Assembly (NCBI RefSeq): GCF_000829035.1
Contig: NZ_AP012541.1
Coordinates: 2,294,001 to 2,358,000, forward strand
Reading direction: 5' to 3'
Length of the DNA: 64,000 bases
Source: Lacticaseibacillus paracasei subsp. paracasei
GTDB lineage: Bacteria; Bacillota; Bacilli; Lactobacillales; Lactobacillaceae
The notes beneath the pieces were generated by a model. The model made no database searches. It was not told where the DNA came from and worked only from the letters and a program-made list of their open reading frames with translations. Shown here in pieces: positions 43,358-51,170 of the stretch. Position numbers and translations under genes: made by a program. The first letter of the stretch is position 1. Each line of letters starts with the position of its first letter.

Positions 43358-43904
43358 AATGTGCGCCTCCTCGATCAAAACGTTGCAAGCCCTGCCGTAA
43401 AATGGCGAGTACGATCGGGTAAAAAACTAGATTACCGATGGCATGATACGTGTCAAACGGTAACCCACTCACATAGTACGCCCAAAAGCCGAGACCATTC
43501 AAACTGCCAATCACCGCCATGCCTAAACTGACAATGAAGCCGTATAGATACCCTAGCAAGCCGGCAAGACCGATTTGCAGCCAAATTCGGCGACGAATAA
43601 CTGGCAAAATGGTTACCATAACAATCACAATCACCATGCAGCACGCATACGCAACAATCTGCGGGAGTGTCCAGAGTCCGAAACCGAGAAATAAATTGGA
43701 CACGATCAAGGTGCTCATGGTCAAACTGAAGCCCCAGCGAAAGCCGAGCAACAGCGTGACAATCATTAAAATATCAGTGACAGGCTGCACATTCGGAATA
43801 GGGACTTTAACAATCCGCAAAACCGTACATAAAGCGGTCAATAGACCAAGCAAAGCCACCGCCCGAACAGGCGATGGCTTTGTTGCTGATGGCTGCGGCT
43901 TCAT
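43332..43904 (-). CDS. ECF transporter S component, probably for cobalamin
   Basis: A 190-residue, six-helix integral membrane protein with S-component layout (VRAVALLGLLTALCTVLRIV, TDILMIVTLLLGFRWGFSLT, GLGFWAYYVSGLPFDTYHAI). It would bind a vitamin and dock on the shared EcfT/EcfA module. The cobalamin role is inferred: it sits between an adenosyltransferase and a class II ribonucleotide reductase and follows a DUF4430 lipoprotein, a pairing linked to CblT-type B12 transporters. Its ATG overlaps the lipoprotein stop (ATGA). Confidence 0.8.
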   Translation of the reverse strand: MKPQPSATKPSPVRAVALLGLLTALCTVLRIVKVPIPNVQPVTDILMIVTLLLGFRWGFSLTMSTLIVSNLFLGFGLWTLPQIVAYACCMVIVIVMVTILPVIRRRIWLQIGLAGLLGYLYGFIVSLGMAVIGSLNGLGFWAYYVSGLPFDTYHAIGNLVFYPIVLAILRQGLQRFDRGGAHFETLHKSR

Positions 43905-44287
43905 TTGGTGACACTCAGGTCAAACACCACTTTATCGTGATTCTTGACCGGTTGTTCTGTCGCTCCTTTTTGGGCCATCTTGCCATTAATCGTGTAGAGC
44001 CAGTATGTCTTTTTGGCAACATTCTGCTTTTTGCCAGCAATTTCGGTAATAAAACCTTTAGAAGCCTTCACTGTCCAGCCTTTTTTCAAGCCAGTCATGA
44101 CAACCGACTTTTTAGGCTGATCAATCGTTTTCTTGGCAAAAGCCTTGCCATTTTGTTTCAACTGATAAGTCACTACAATCTGGTTAGACTTGCTGCTGCT
44201 TTTGGCCGCATTTCCAGAACTGCTGCACCCAGCCAGCACAAACATCGCAACGAAAAAGACCACTAATGAACGTAAAACTTTTTTCAA
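43901..44287 (-). CDS. DUF4430 lipoprotein, putative cobalamin-binding
   Basis: A 128-residue exported lipoprotein: basic start, hydrophobic core, lipobox VLAGCSSS, a Ser/Lys linker, then a DUF4430 (SLBB/transcobalamin-like beta-grasp) domain with TYQLKQNGKAFAKKTIDQPK and TYWLYTINGKMAQKGATEQP. The TTG start at 44287 has GGAGGAG about 6 nt upstream. It is in the same operon as nrdJ (21 bp gap) and the S component. It may capture B12 outside the cell; this is inference. Confidence 0.8.
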   Translation of the reverse strand: MKKVLRSLVVFFVAMFVLAGCSSSGNAAKSSSKSNQIVVTYQLKQNGKAFAKKTIDQPKKSVVMTGLKKGWTVKASKGFITEIAGKKQNVAKKTYWLYTINGKMAQKGATEQPVKNHDKVVFDLSVTK

Positions 44288-44308
44288 AATAAACTCCTCC
44301 ACACTTTT

Positions 44309-46555
44309 TTATTTAATTGGGCAAGCGCCACCGGCACAATCGGTTTGATCAACGAGCTCAAGGTCCTTTTGATCATGATCCGCGTTTTGAACCGCAAAGA
44401 CAGCTGCAACGGAACCATGAATTGCGGCACACTTTTGCTTGTAAGTTTTGACATCAATGGGTTCCTTAGGTGCCTGTTTGAAACCAGCACCTACGTAGGG
44501 CAACATCGACGTCGACTTAATGACATGGCGATACTGGGAAAGCAAACCAGCAATTTGATCGGCTTCTTTTGGTTGGAAGGTGACCGTGCAACTGACCGCG
44601 TTGTCAGACCAGTACGTCTGCAAAAATGCTTGCGTGGCAATCTGTTCAGCAATTGACACCGTTCCGGCTGAGGCAAAGGCAGGATCATCAGCGTGGGCGG
44701 CGCGAATTGGGAATTCAACCACCATCGTGCCTTTCGTGTAAACATCTGGTTCAATGTGATAACCGCATGCCTGCAGAGCTGGTAACAATGGGTCGTTGCC
44801 TTGGAACCGAATGCGCTGAATCAGATAACCAGCATAATGGAAATGCATCCCTTCTGAAACGCCAGCAAGTTTCGCCACAGTCCCTGAAGGTTTAACCGTT
44901 GTATGTTTTCGCGACGGTTCGCAGCCCAAAGCATCTGAGTAAGCCTGATCGGCATCGACCACAGTGTGATACAAACCATCAACGGCTTGTTTAATTTCCG
45001 GATCGTAAATCGGTTTCTGGACCATTTTGCCAGTTTGCGGATCAACGACTGACTCAAACCCGCTCACAACCCGCCGGCCAAAGTCATTCAGGAACCAGTC
45101 TTGAATACCAGACATGGAAACACCGATACGCCGATTCTTCTTGATGATATCACGCGAAACCTGCCAGTCATAATGACTAAAGGTCACCCGCTTGGCGAAT
45201 CGTGCTGCCAATGTGAAGGCCTGTTTCAGCTTCCATCCTTGCTCAACTGCAACAACTGGAAAGACTTCAAACAGATTGCAAGGTTCTCCATTGGCCAAGG
45301 AAATTTCACCGCAAGGGTTGGTACCCTCAACATCAGGATCATTTTCCGCATTTTCGCCATCAGCAATCCGACCAAACCGCCGTGACAGTTCAAGATTCAC
45401 AATCCCGGGTTCGCCATTTTTGGCAATGGCGTGGGCAATCGGCGAGTAAGCATCGAATTGTGTATTGATCGCAACACTATTGTTCGACGCCCAACGATGA
45501 TGATAAAGCTGCTTTTGATCCTGCTTCATCGTGATAAAATCGTCATCGTCTGCTGAGCCGAGTGACATTTCAGCGGAGCGCCGAACATTGCCAGCAACGA
45601 CTGTTTTACCGATCAAATTACCAATATCAGTCGCATCCACCGCCGTCAAGTGTTGGCCAACGCGAGCATTGAGCAACTTGTTGATATCCAATAACATCTC
45701 AATCAATGGCATCGGTCCAGAGGCAGTACCGCCAAAACCGTGAATTCGTGCACCCTTTGGCCGAATGTTGGTGATATCTAAAACCAGTTTTGTCTGACCG
45801 CTTGGATTAGTCGCGGCAAAATGATGGTCGATCACTTTCGCGTTGGCCAACACCCAACCTTCTCGCGTATCTGGCAAGGCACAATGATCAGCCTGTTCAC
45901 CGGCATGTGCTTTTTCCCACTCGTCACGGTCAACCGCACCCATTTTCAAAGAATCAGCATAACTCGCGCTATTGCGGCCAATCACAACCGTCAACTCAAG
46001 CTTGGTCGCAACAGGTGGCAGCTTTGCAATATTATCCTTTGTCACCGAAAACCCAACGCCGCCGCCCTTCATCAGTTCATCAAACATAAAGGAGTATGGC
46101 ATCGACACAGCCGGCTGCGAGACGGGATAATCTTCAGGCACAATGTGTGATTGGCCATAAGGTTGCGGGCGAATGGCGATGAACCAGCAATTGTTCAAGG
46201 CATCGCCATTGCGCTTTTGATAATCTGTTCCGGAAATCCATAAATTACGGCCTGAAGGTGTGCCCGCCAAACCATAAATCAGTTTAAAAAGATTCCGTGC
46301 TTCTTTTTGCAATGTTTCAACGACCTTGGGATCAGGATTCGCTGTATGTAGGCGCGGATCAAGGTTAATGTTACCTTCAACCACGCGCTTGACGGTTTCG
46401 TCCCAGTTTTCAGTGCGTTGAGCATCTGGCAGCCACCGAGCATAAGTACGTTTATAAGTGACCCAGCCAAGTTCACCCCAATGTGGTTTTATTTCTTTTT
46501 TAACCTCGGCAATAAAAGCTGGTGCCAAGGTGATTGGTTTCGTCATAACTTGCAT
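44309..46555 (-). CDS. nrdJ: Adenosylcobalamin-dependent ribonucleoside-triphosphate reductase (class II, monomeric)
   Basis: Reduces NTPs to dNTPs with a radical from adenosylcobalamin. It has 748 residues, close to the L. leichmannii enzyme (739). Seen: active-site NPCGEISLANGEPCNLFEV, with the radical Cys, Glu and the second redox Cys, and the C-terminal shuttle cysteines in CAGGACPIK. It has no NrdB-like or ATP-cone partner nearby. The start at 46555 has GGGAGG seven bases upstream. A promoter overlapping two NrdR-like boxes lies at 46571-46624. It heads the B12 operon. Confidence 0.96.
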   Translation of the reverse strand: MQVMTKPITLAPAFIAEVKKEIKPHWGELGWVTYKRTYARWLPDAQRTENWDETVKRVVEGNINLDPRLHTANPDPKVVETLQKEARNLFKLIYGLAGTPSGRNLWISGTDYQKRNGDALNNCWFIAIRPQPYGQSHIVPEDYPVSQPAVSMPYSFMFDELMKGGGVGFSVTKDNIAKLPPVATKLELTVVIGRNSASYADSLKMGAVDRDEWEKAHAGEQADHCALPDTREGWVLANAKVIDHHFAATNPSGQTKLVLDITNIRPKGARIHGFGGTASGPMPLIEMLLDINKLLNARVGQHLTAVDATDIGNLIGKTVVAGNVRRSAEMSLGSADDDDFITMKQDQKQLYHHRWASNNSVAINTQFDAYSPIAHAIAKNGEPGIVNLELSRRFGRIADGENAENDPDVEGTNPCGEISLANGEPCNLFEVFPVVAVEQGWKLKQAFTLAARFAKRVTFSHYDWQVSRDIIKKNRRIGVSMSGIQDWFLNDFGRRVVSGFESVVDPQTGKMVQKPIYDPEIKQAVDGLYHTVVDADQAYSDALGCEPSRKHTTVKPSGTVAKLAGVSEGMHFHYAGYLIQRIRFQGNDPLLPALQACGYHIEPDVYTKGTMVVEFPIRAAHADDPAFASAGTVSIAEQIATQAFLQTYWSDNAVSCTVTFQPKEADQIAGLLSQYRHVIKSTSMLPYVGAGFKQAPKEPIDVKTYKQKCAAIHGSVAAVFAVQNADHDQKDLELVDQTDCAGGACPIK

Positions 46556-46570
46556 ATCCGTACCTCCCGT

Positions 46571-46624
46571 ATACAAGATATGGTATATCCTCATGGATCT
46601 TATATCAAGATATAGATTTAACAA
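46571..46624 (-). promoter_or_regulatory. nrdJ promoter with two NrdR-like boxes
   Basis: Minus strand TTGTTA (46624-46619), 16 bp, TAAGAT (46602-46597). Two boxes, CTATATCTTGATA (near 46606-46614) and ACCATATCTTGTAT (near 46572-46584), share ATATCTTG and are 32 bp apart, three helical turns. This spacing suits cooperative NrdR binding. One box is inside the spacer, the other just downstream of the -10. Confidence 0.6.
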
Positions 46625-46698
46625 TAACAACTAGTTAGATGACGGTAACTGGTGGCCGCCAGTGCGTTCGCCTTTTCCAAAAATCCTGAGCAAATTAA

Positions 46699-46731
46699 AA
46701 AATCGTCAGAGCAAAAACGTCTCCGACGATT
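46699..46731 (-). terminator. Terminator of deoxyribosyltransferase gene
   Basis: Minus strand AATCGTCGGAGA-loop-TCTGACGATTTTTT, separating it from the nrdJ promoter. Confidence 0.75.
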
Positions 46732-46745
46732 CCTATGTGTTCAAG

Positions 46746-47189
46746 TTAGAAAACCGGACCAACATATGGTCGAACCAGCACATGTGCTAAATCTAGTGTC
46801 TTGAGCTCGGCAATTTCTTGAACGAAACAAGTGATCGAGCCAGCTAACATCAGGTTCATTGGCATCTTGCCAACTTGAACGGCGACGATCGGCATATGAT
46901 GCGCATAGGCGTACCCGATTTCAAAAGCCGTGCCAGGATCAGGTGTATCGCCAACATAATCTAGAATAGCCACCATGGTTGTCGCCTGATGCAAGCCTTG
47001 AATGTCTTCACCAAAGACCTGACGCTGCCAGCCTGGTGAGTTTTCTTCCAATTTAGCTTTATTAGTATCATCGCGGGGTGAGAAAACACCGGTCACCGAC
47101 TTGTTGACCTGCAATGCTGCCAAGACTTGATCAAGTCGCTTTGTTTGAGCCGCATCAAAGAATGGTGCGGCGACATAGATTTGTGCCAT
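46746..47189 (-). CDS. Nucleoside 2-deoxyribosyltransferase
   Basis: Exchanges bases between deoxynucleosides, salvaging deoxyribose. It has 147 residues. Seen: N-terminal IYVAAPFFDAAQTKRLDQ, the HQATTMVAILDYVGDTPDPG segment and catalytic Glu in GTAFEIGYAYAHHMP, as in the lactobacillus NDT family. It lies directly upstream of nrdJ but has its own terminator. Both serve deoxynucleotide supply. Confidence 0.92.
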   Translation of the reverse strand: MAQIYVAAPFFDAAQTKRLDQVLAALQVNKSVTGVFSPRDDTNKAKLEENSPGWQRQVFGEDIQGLHQATTMVAILDYVGDTPDPGTAFEIGYAYAHHMPIVAVQVGKMPMNLMLAGSITCFVQEIAELKTLDLAHVLVRPYVGPVF

Positions 47190-47226
47190 TTAGTTTCCTC
47201 CCACTTTTGTGACGTGACCAGCAGCA

Positions 47227-48072
47227 CTAAAAATCACGCTGCCGCTGCCATAAATATTCAACAATGTCGTGATCGACAAGCCGATTTTCATGCAACAGGC
47301 TGTGTGCAGCCCGCGGGCCGCGGATCACGACCTCGGTATAATCTTTGATGCGGTCTTTGACCAAATAGCGAATTGCAAAACTGCTATTGATCGCCACTTC
47401 ACCATCATGGCGGCCGCCAATTAGTAAATCACCAGCGATATTCAGCCACCGCAGATTTGCCGGTAAATTACCAATTGTCTTTTGAAACTGTTGATAAATC
47501 GGTGCAGCATGTTCCGGCCCGGTGCGGGTCAACCGCCAATTTAAGATTGGTGATCGTTGCGCCACCTCTAAATCATTCATCGGCGCAGCAATCGTGACTA
47601 GATTGGCGACAGGCACTGTCGGCTTGCTCAAAAGATATAGGACAGCTGTGACACCACCCATCGAATGGCCGACAATGTTCACCTCTGCAAACGCCTGTTG
47701 CGTTTGCAACGCTGTGATCACCTTTTCCAAGCCATGCAACTGAGCTGCTGGACGCACCGCCTTATCTGTGAACAACACTTGGACTGCTGCATGATGATTT
47801 AGGTTCAGCTGCCCACGCAAATGCACCTTGCCATCTGGCGCAACAATCGCTACAACATCTTTGCTGAGTCCATAACGGCGCTGGAGCCGCCAGAGCATAT
47901 GCCCAAACGAATAGCGTGTGCCAAGGTGCCCAGGAATAAACAAAGTAGGTACCGGATCCATCACCAGCGGAACCGGTTGATACCCCGGCCGTGCCAGCAA
48001 CAAATAATCTGCCAGACCGCCTACAACCACGACAAGACCAATGGCCGCAACGATCCAGAACCAGCCGCTCAT
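47227..48072 (-). CDS. DUF915 alpha/beta hydrolase, membrane-anchored
   Basis: A 281-residue protein with one N-terminal membrane helix (WFWIVAAIGLVVVVGGLADY) and an extracellular alpha/beta hydrolase domain of the DUF915 type. Seen: PTLFIPGHLGTRYSFG (oxyanion region), the nucleophile elbow VNIVGHSMGGVTAVLY, and C-terminal HSLLHENRLVDHDIVEYLWQ with the likely catalytic His. The substrate is unknown. It lies 9 bp after nusG, so it may be read from that transcript. Confidence 0.85.
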   Translation of the reverse strand: MSGWFWIVAAIGLVVVVGGLADYLLLARPGYQPVPLVMDPVPTLFIPGHLGTRYSFGHMLWRLQRRYGLSKDVVAIVAPDGKVHLRGQLNLNHHAAVQVLFTDKAVRPAAQLHGLEKVITALQTQQAFAEVNIVGHSMGGVTAVLYLLSKPTVPVANLVTIAAPMNDLEVAQRSPILNWRLTRTGPEHAAPIYQQFQKTIGNLPANLRWLNIAGDLLIGGRHDGEVAINSSFAIRYLVKDRIKDYTEVVIRGPRAAHSLLHENRLVDHDIVEYLWQRQRDF

Positions 48073-48081
48073 GAGCTAAGC

Positions 48082-48636
48082 CTACAGCTTGTCGACTTGA
48101 TCGAAATCCAGTTCCGCGGTAACTTCGCGGTCGAACATTTCGGTGACAACTTTCAACTTCATCTTTTCCTTATCAACTGCCGTGACTTTACCGTGCATAC
48201 CGGTGAAGGCACCATCAATAATCGTCACTGGTTCGCCAACATCGAATTCAACGTCATTGTGGCGGGTACTCATACCCATAGAATGCAAAACATTGGCAAC
48301 TTCTTCAGGCAATAGTGGTGCAGGCTTAGAGCCAGCGCCGTGAGAACCGACAAAGCCGGTCACACCCGGTGTGTTACGAACAACGAACCATGATTGATCA
48401 GTCATCACCATTTCAACCAACACGTAACCAGGGAAGGTCTTTTTCATTTCGATCTTCTCTTTACCATTCTTTTGTTCATGTTCTTCTTCTTCAGGCACAA
48501 CCACACGGAAAATATAATCGTCCATGTTCATACTGCTCGTCCGCTGTTCAAGGTTGGTCTTCACCTTATTCTCGTAACCGGAATAAGTATGCAACACGTA
48601 CCAGCGTTTTTCTGCCGATGTAACTGTTTCAGCCAT
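48082..48636 (-). CDS. nusG: Transcription elongation/termination factor NusG
   Basis: Binds RNA polymerase and modulates pausing and termination. It has 184 residues: the NGN domain (RWYVLHTYSGYENKVKTNLE, FPGYVLVEMVMTDQSWFVVR, NTPGVTGFVG) and a C-terminal KOW domain (FDVGEPVTIIDGAFTGMHGK). The ribosome binding site AAAGGAG is 7 nt upstream. A terminator-like hairpin separates it from secE. Confidence 0.98.
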   Translation of the reverse strand: MAETVTSAEKRWYVLHTYSGYENKVKTNLEQRTSSMNMDDYIFRVVVPEEEEHEQKNGKEKIEMKKTFPGYVLVEMVMTDQSWFVVRNTPGVTGFVGSHGAGSKPAPLLPEEVANVLHSMGMSTRHNDVEFDVGEPVTIIDGAFTGMHGKVTAVDKEKMKLKVVTEMFDREVTAELDFDQVDKL

Positions 48637-48667
48637 AATGCGTCTCCTTTAAGTGTTTTGAGTCAAA

Positions 48668-48698
48668 ATAAAAAACCGTCATCGAAGGCGGTTTTTGC
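48668..48698 (-). terminator. Terminator-like hairpin between secE and nusG
   Basis: Minus strand AAAAACCGCCTTCGATGACGG followed by TTTTTTATTTTG, in the 103-bp gap between secE and nusG. It could limit readthrough into nusG. Confidence 0.75.
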
Positions 48699-48739
48699 AC
48701 TGACAAGAGTATACCAAAAAATTGGCGGTTTGTCAGGCA

Positions 48740-48910
48740 TCAGTATAGGAAAGCCTGAAAGATCATGTTAATGACCCAATCAACTGCCGCAAAATAAATG
48801 GCAAAGATAATGGAAGTCATGATGACGGTGAAGGTATCACGCCGCGTTTGCCGAGCAGTCGGCCAAGTGACGGCTTTCATTTCTGCGAAAACACTTTTGA
48901 TAAATTTCAT
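48740..48910 (-). CDS. secE: Preprotein translocase subunit SecE
   Basis: A 56-residue single-helix SecE, short even for a Gram-positive. Seen: KFIKSVFAEMKAVTWPTARQ (amphipathic helix with the conserved TWP motif), TRRDTFTVIM and the membrane helix SIIFAIYFAAVDWVINMIF. Start: the second of two adjacent ATGs, with AAGGAG seven bases upstream. It lies between rpmG and nusG, the standard order. Confidence 0.95.
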   Translation of the reverse strand: MKFIKSVFAEMKAVTWPTARQTRRDTFTVIMTSIIFAIYFAAVDWVINMIFQAFLY

Positions 48911-48929
48911 CATTCTGCTCCTTCCATGT

Positions 48930-49079
48930 TTACTTTGTCTCTTGATGGACCGTTACCCGGCCACAGTGTTTACAAAATTTTTTTAAGGTTAATCGTTCTG
49001 TTCGTTTTGGGTTTTCGGGAACAAAATAATTCCGTTGCCCACAAACCGAGCAAGCAAGTGCTACTTTCTTAGCTGTCAT
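48930..49079 (-). CDS. rpmG: 50S ribosomal protein L33
   Basis: A 49-residue zinc-ribbon type L33 with two CxxC pairs: CSVC ([13 protein letters not shown]) and CKHC ([14 protein letters not shown]). The start at 49079 has GGAGGG six bases upstream. An upstream in-frame extension to 49178 is not family-like. It is first in rpmG-secE-nusG. Confidence 0.95.
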   Translation of the reverse strand: MTAKKVALACSVCGQRNYFVPENPKRTERLTLKKFCKHCGRVTVHQETK

Positions 49080-49262
49080 CATGTTCCCTCCAGTCACGTC
49101 CAATATCTTACCAAGATTATGGGGAGATGGCAAGCAGTGAGGGTGAGCCATAATTTCTTCGTAGGACTTGGGCTTCATTCAATCCCGAATAATCGTAGGA
49201 AGATCCTAGGCGAAAAGTTTTCTTGCCGTGCCAAGGCAAAGCAATCAATAATCCATGAGAAG

Positions 49263-50222
49263 TCAAAAAAGAATACCCAACCACAGCGTCAGCAACAACG
49301 TACCACCAACAGTTAATAATGATTGAATCGTGAAAATAAAGGTTTTATCTTTACTTGGCTTGCTTGTGTAACGGCGAGTATTATTTCGTACTAGCGGCCA
49401 AGTTGCTAGCACTAACAGGCTCCAAAATGGTAACGCGCGGGTTAGGACACCTAGAATCAGCGCAGCGAAAGTGATGAACGGGATGAGGCGGTACCATTGC
49501 AAGGCGCGTTTGCGGCCTAGGAAGTATGGCAAGGTGAAGCGCTGATTTTTGATATCTTGATCCATGTCGGCAATGTTGTCAGCAAACATCACGGCGGCAT
49601 TTAGAATGATAACTGGCAAAGCCGCGAGTAAAAGTTGCAGGAGCCAGCCTAGATCAAATGAAAAGGTGAAGGTGCGCCGTCCCAACATCAAATTAAGCGG
49701 ACTTGGGGCGGGCATGTTGATCAGCACAGCAATGATGAAAGTACCATAACCTTCCACAAAACCGGCTAACAACTCACCTAGGGGCAGACGGGACAAAGGG
49801 ACCGGGCCAAATGTATACAGAATAGCCACACCAACACCAATCGCGCCGATCACGAGCAGACTAAGGTTGGTGCGCATGACCAAAATGATGCCTAATATGA
49901 CACTCACCAGCAAAATCACGATGGTCAAGGCGAGCATCCCCCACGGTGACAGGTGCTCACGGCCAATAATATTTTGCCGTTGCTGATAGCTTTGATCTTT
50001 GGCTTTAAAATAATCCTGAACATTGTTAAAACCAGTCACAAACAAGGCAATCGCTAACTGCGCAAGCCCATAGATCAGGCTATTGACCCATGAAAATTGC
50101 TGAAATGCCCAGCCTGCATAGCTAATGCCCAGCACAAATGGCAACATGCTAGCCGCCTTAGCGGGTAATCGAATAAATTCCAGAAAAAGTGGCCAAGTTA
50201 ACCGATGATATGGTTCGCTCAT
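49263..50222 (-). CDS. UbiA prenyltransferase, FLEET copy 1 (DmkA/MenA-like)
   Basis: Integral membrane enzyme expected to attach a polyprenyl chain to 1,4-dihydroxy-2-naphthoate, giving demethylmenaquinone. It has 319 residues and about nine helices. Both Asp-rich motifs are present: NNVQDYFKAKDQ near residues 66-77 and FADNIADMDQDIKNQ near 214-228. Its start overlaps the stop of the paralogous UbiA gene upstream by 4 bp. The two share local motifs (LSRLPLGE...) but differ widely. Which of the pair makes the electron-transfer quinone is unknown. Confidence 0.9.
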   Translation of the reverse strand: MSEPYHRLTWPLFLEFIRLPAKAASMLPFVLGISYAGWAFQQFSWVNSLIYGLAQLAIALFVTGFNNVQDYFKAKDQSYQQRQNIIGREHLSPWGMLALTIVILLVSVILGIILVMRTNLSLLVIGAIGVGVAILYTFGPVPLSRLPLGELLAGFVEGYGTFIIAVLINMPAPSPLNLMLGRRTFTFSFDLGWLLQLLLAALPVIILNAAVMFADNIADMDQDIKNQRFTLPYFLGRKRALQWYRLIPFITFAALILGVLTRALPFWSLLVLATWPLVRNNTRRYTSKPSKDKTFIFTIQSLLTVGGTLLLTLWLGILF

Positions 50223-51157
50223 AGGATCGCCCCCATTCCCAAGCCCAAGACCAGTAAACCATTTTCAATAACGAGATTGATGACCGCAGTATGAAAAGTA
50301 CGCTGTTTGCTGGGGTCACGAATGAATCGGTGGACATTTTTGATCACAAGCGGCCAAGCAAGTTCTATCACCAACGTCCAAGCTGGCAATGCACCAAAAA
50401 TGACGCCAAAAATAATGGCTAAAAATCCAACATACGCCAGCAGCGCATACACGCGTGGCGACCACCAGCTACCCAAATACATCGGCAAAGTGTGCCGGTG
50501 ATTACGCTGGTCCTCATCAAGATCCGACATGTTATTGGCTAACATAATATTAGCAATGGTTGCCATAGGCGTCACGCAAGCCAGCCCTAATGCAATGATG
50601 GCAATAAAGTCACCGCGCAAGACAACATTCGGCCACCCAAGATCCAGTGCCAGCAATCGACCCGGTGCAATATTGACATACGTGGCAATCACTGGAATGC
50701 CCAGTCCCATAACGATACCAGAGAAGATTTCACCAAGCGGCAGCCGTGACAACGGTAACGGTCCCCATGTATACAAAATGCCAATGGCAAAACAGGCCAT
50801 GCCCATCAATAATAGTAGCCAATCTGTCCGCCAAACCAGCACCAAGCCGATCAATGAGGCGACAATCAGCATACCGATAATCATTTTTTCTACCAGCTTG
50901 GGCGCTAAATTTGCCCGGCCAATGACATTGGTGGTTGTTTGATAATGTGCATCTTTAGCCTTACGATAATCCATCAAATTGTTAAGTGCAGTGGTCATCA
51001 TGTCAAAAAGCAGCATCGCCATAAAAAACAGGATCGTATTCACGGCATTAAAAGTGTGAAAATACGTCACCGCAAATAAAGTGCCAATCGCAAACGGCAA
51101 GATACTCGCAAGTTTCGTGCGAATTTCAACGAGCTCAAAAAATACCGACAACGGCAT
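50219..51157 (-). CDS. dmkA: UbiA prenyltransferase, FLEET copy 2 (DmkA/MenA-like)
   Basis: Second member of the tandem UbiA pair, 312 residues. Asp-rich motifs: NNLMDYRKAKDAHY and LANNMSDLDEDQRNH, so it should be active. N-terminal FFELVEIRTKLASILPFAIG resembles DmkA/MenA. It lies 13 bp after apbE and is probably cotranscribed with it. The gene symbol is given by position and family; either paralogue may be the true DmkA. Confidence 0.88.
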   Translation of the reverse strand: MPLSVFFELVEIRTKLASILPFAIGTLFAVTYFHTFNAVNTILFFMAMLLFDMMTTALNNLMDYRKAKDAHYQTTTNVIGRANLAPKLVEKMIIGMLIVASLIGLVLVWRTDWLLLLMGMACFAIGILYTWGPLPLSRLPLGEIFSGIVMGLGIPVIATYVNIAPGRLLALDLGWPNVVLRGDFIAIIALGLACVTPMATIANIMLANNMSDLDEDQRNHRHTLPMYLGSWWSPRVYALLAYVGFLAIIFGVIFGALPAWTLVIELAWPLVIKNVHRFIRDPSKQRTFHTAVINLVIENGLLVLGLGMGAIL

Positions 51158-51170
51158 AAACTACCCCCCC

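Noticed and set aside
46556..46745. Cobalamin riboswitch upstream of nrdJ
   Set aside because: The interval is about 190 bp and is filled by a promoter, NrdR-like boxes and a terminator; no B12-box or riboswitch-sized fold is visible. The same holds before the ECF and adenosyltransferase genes.
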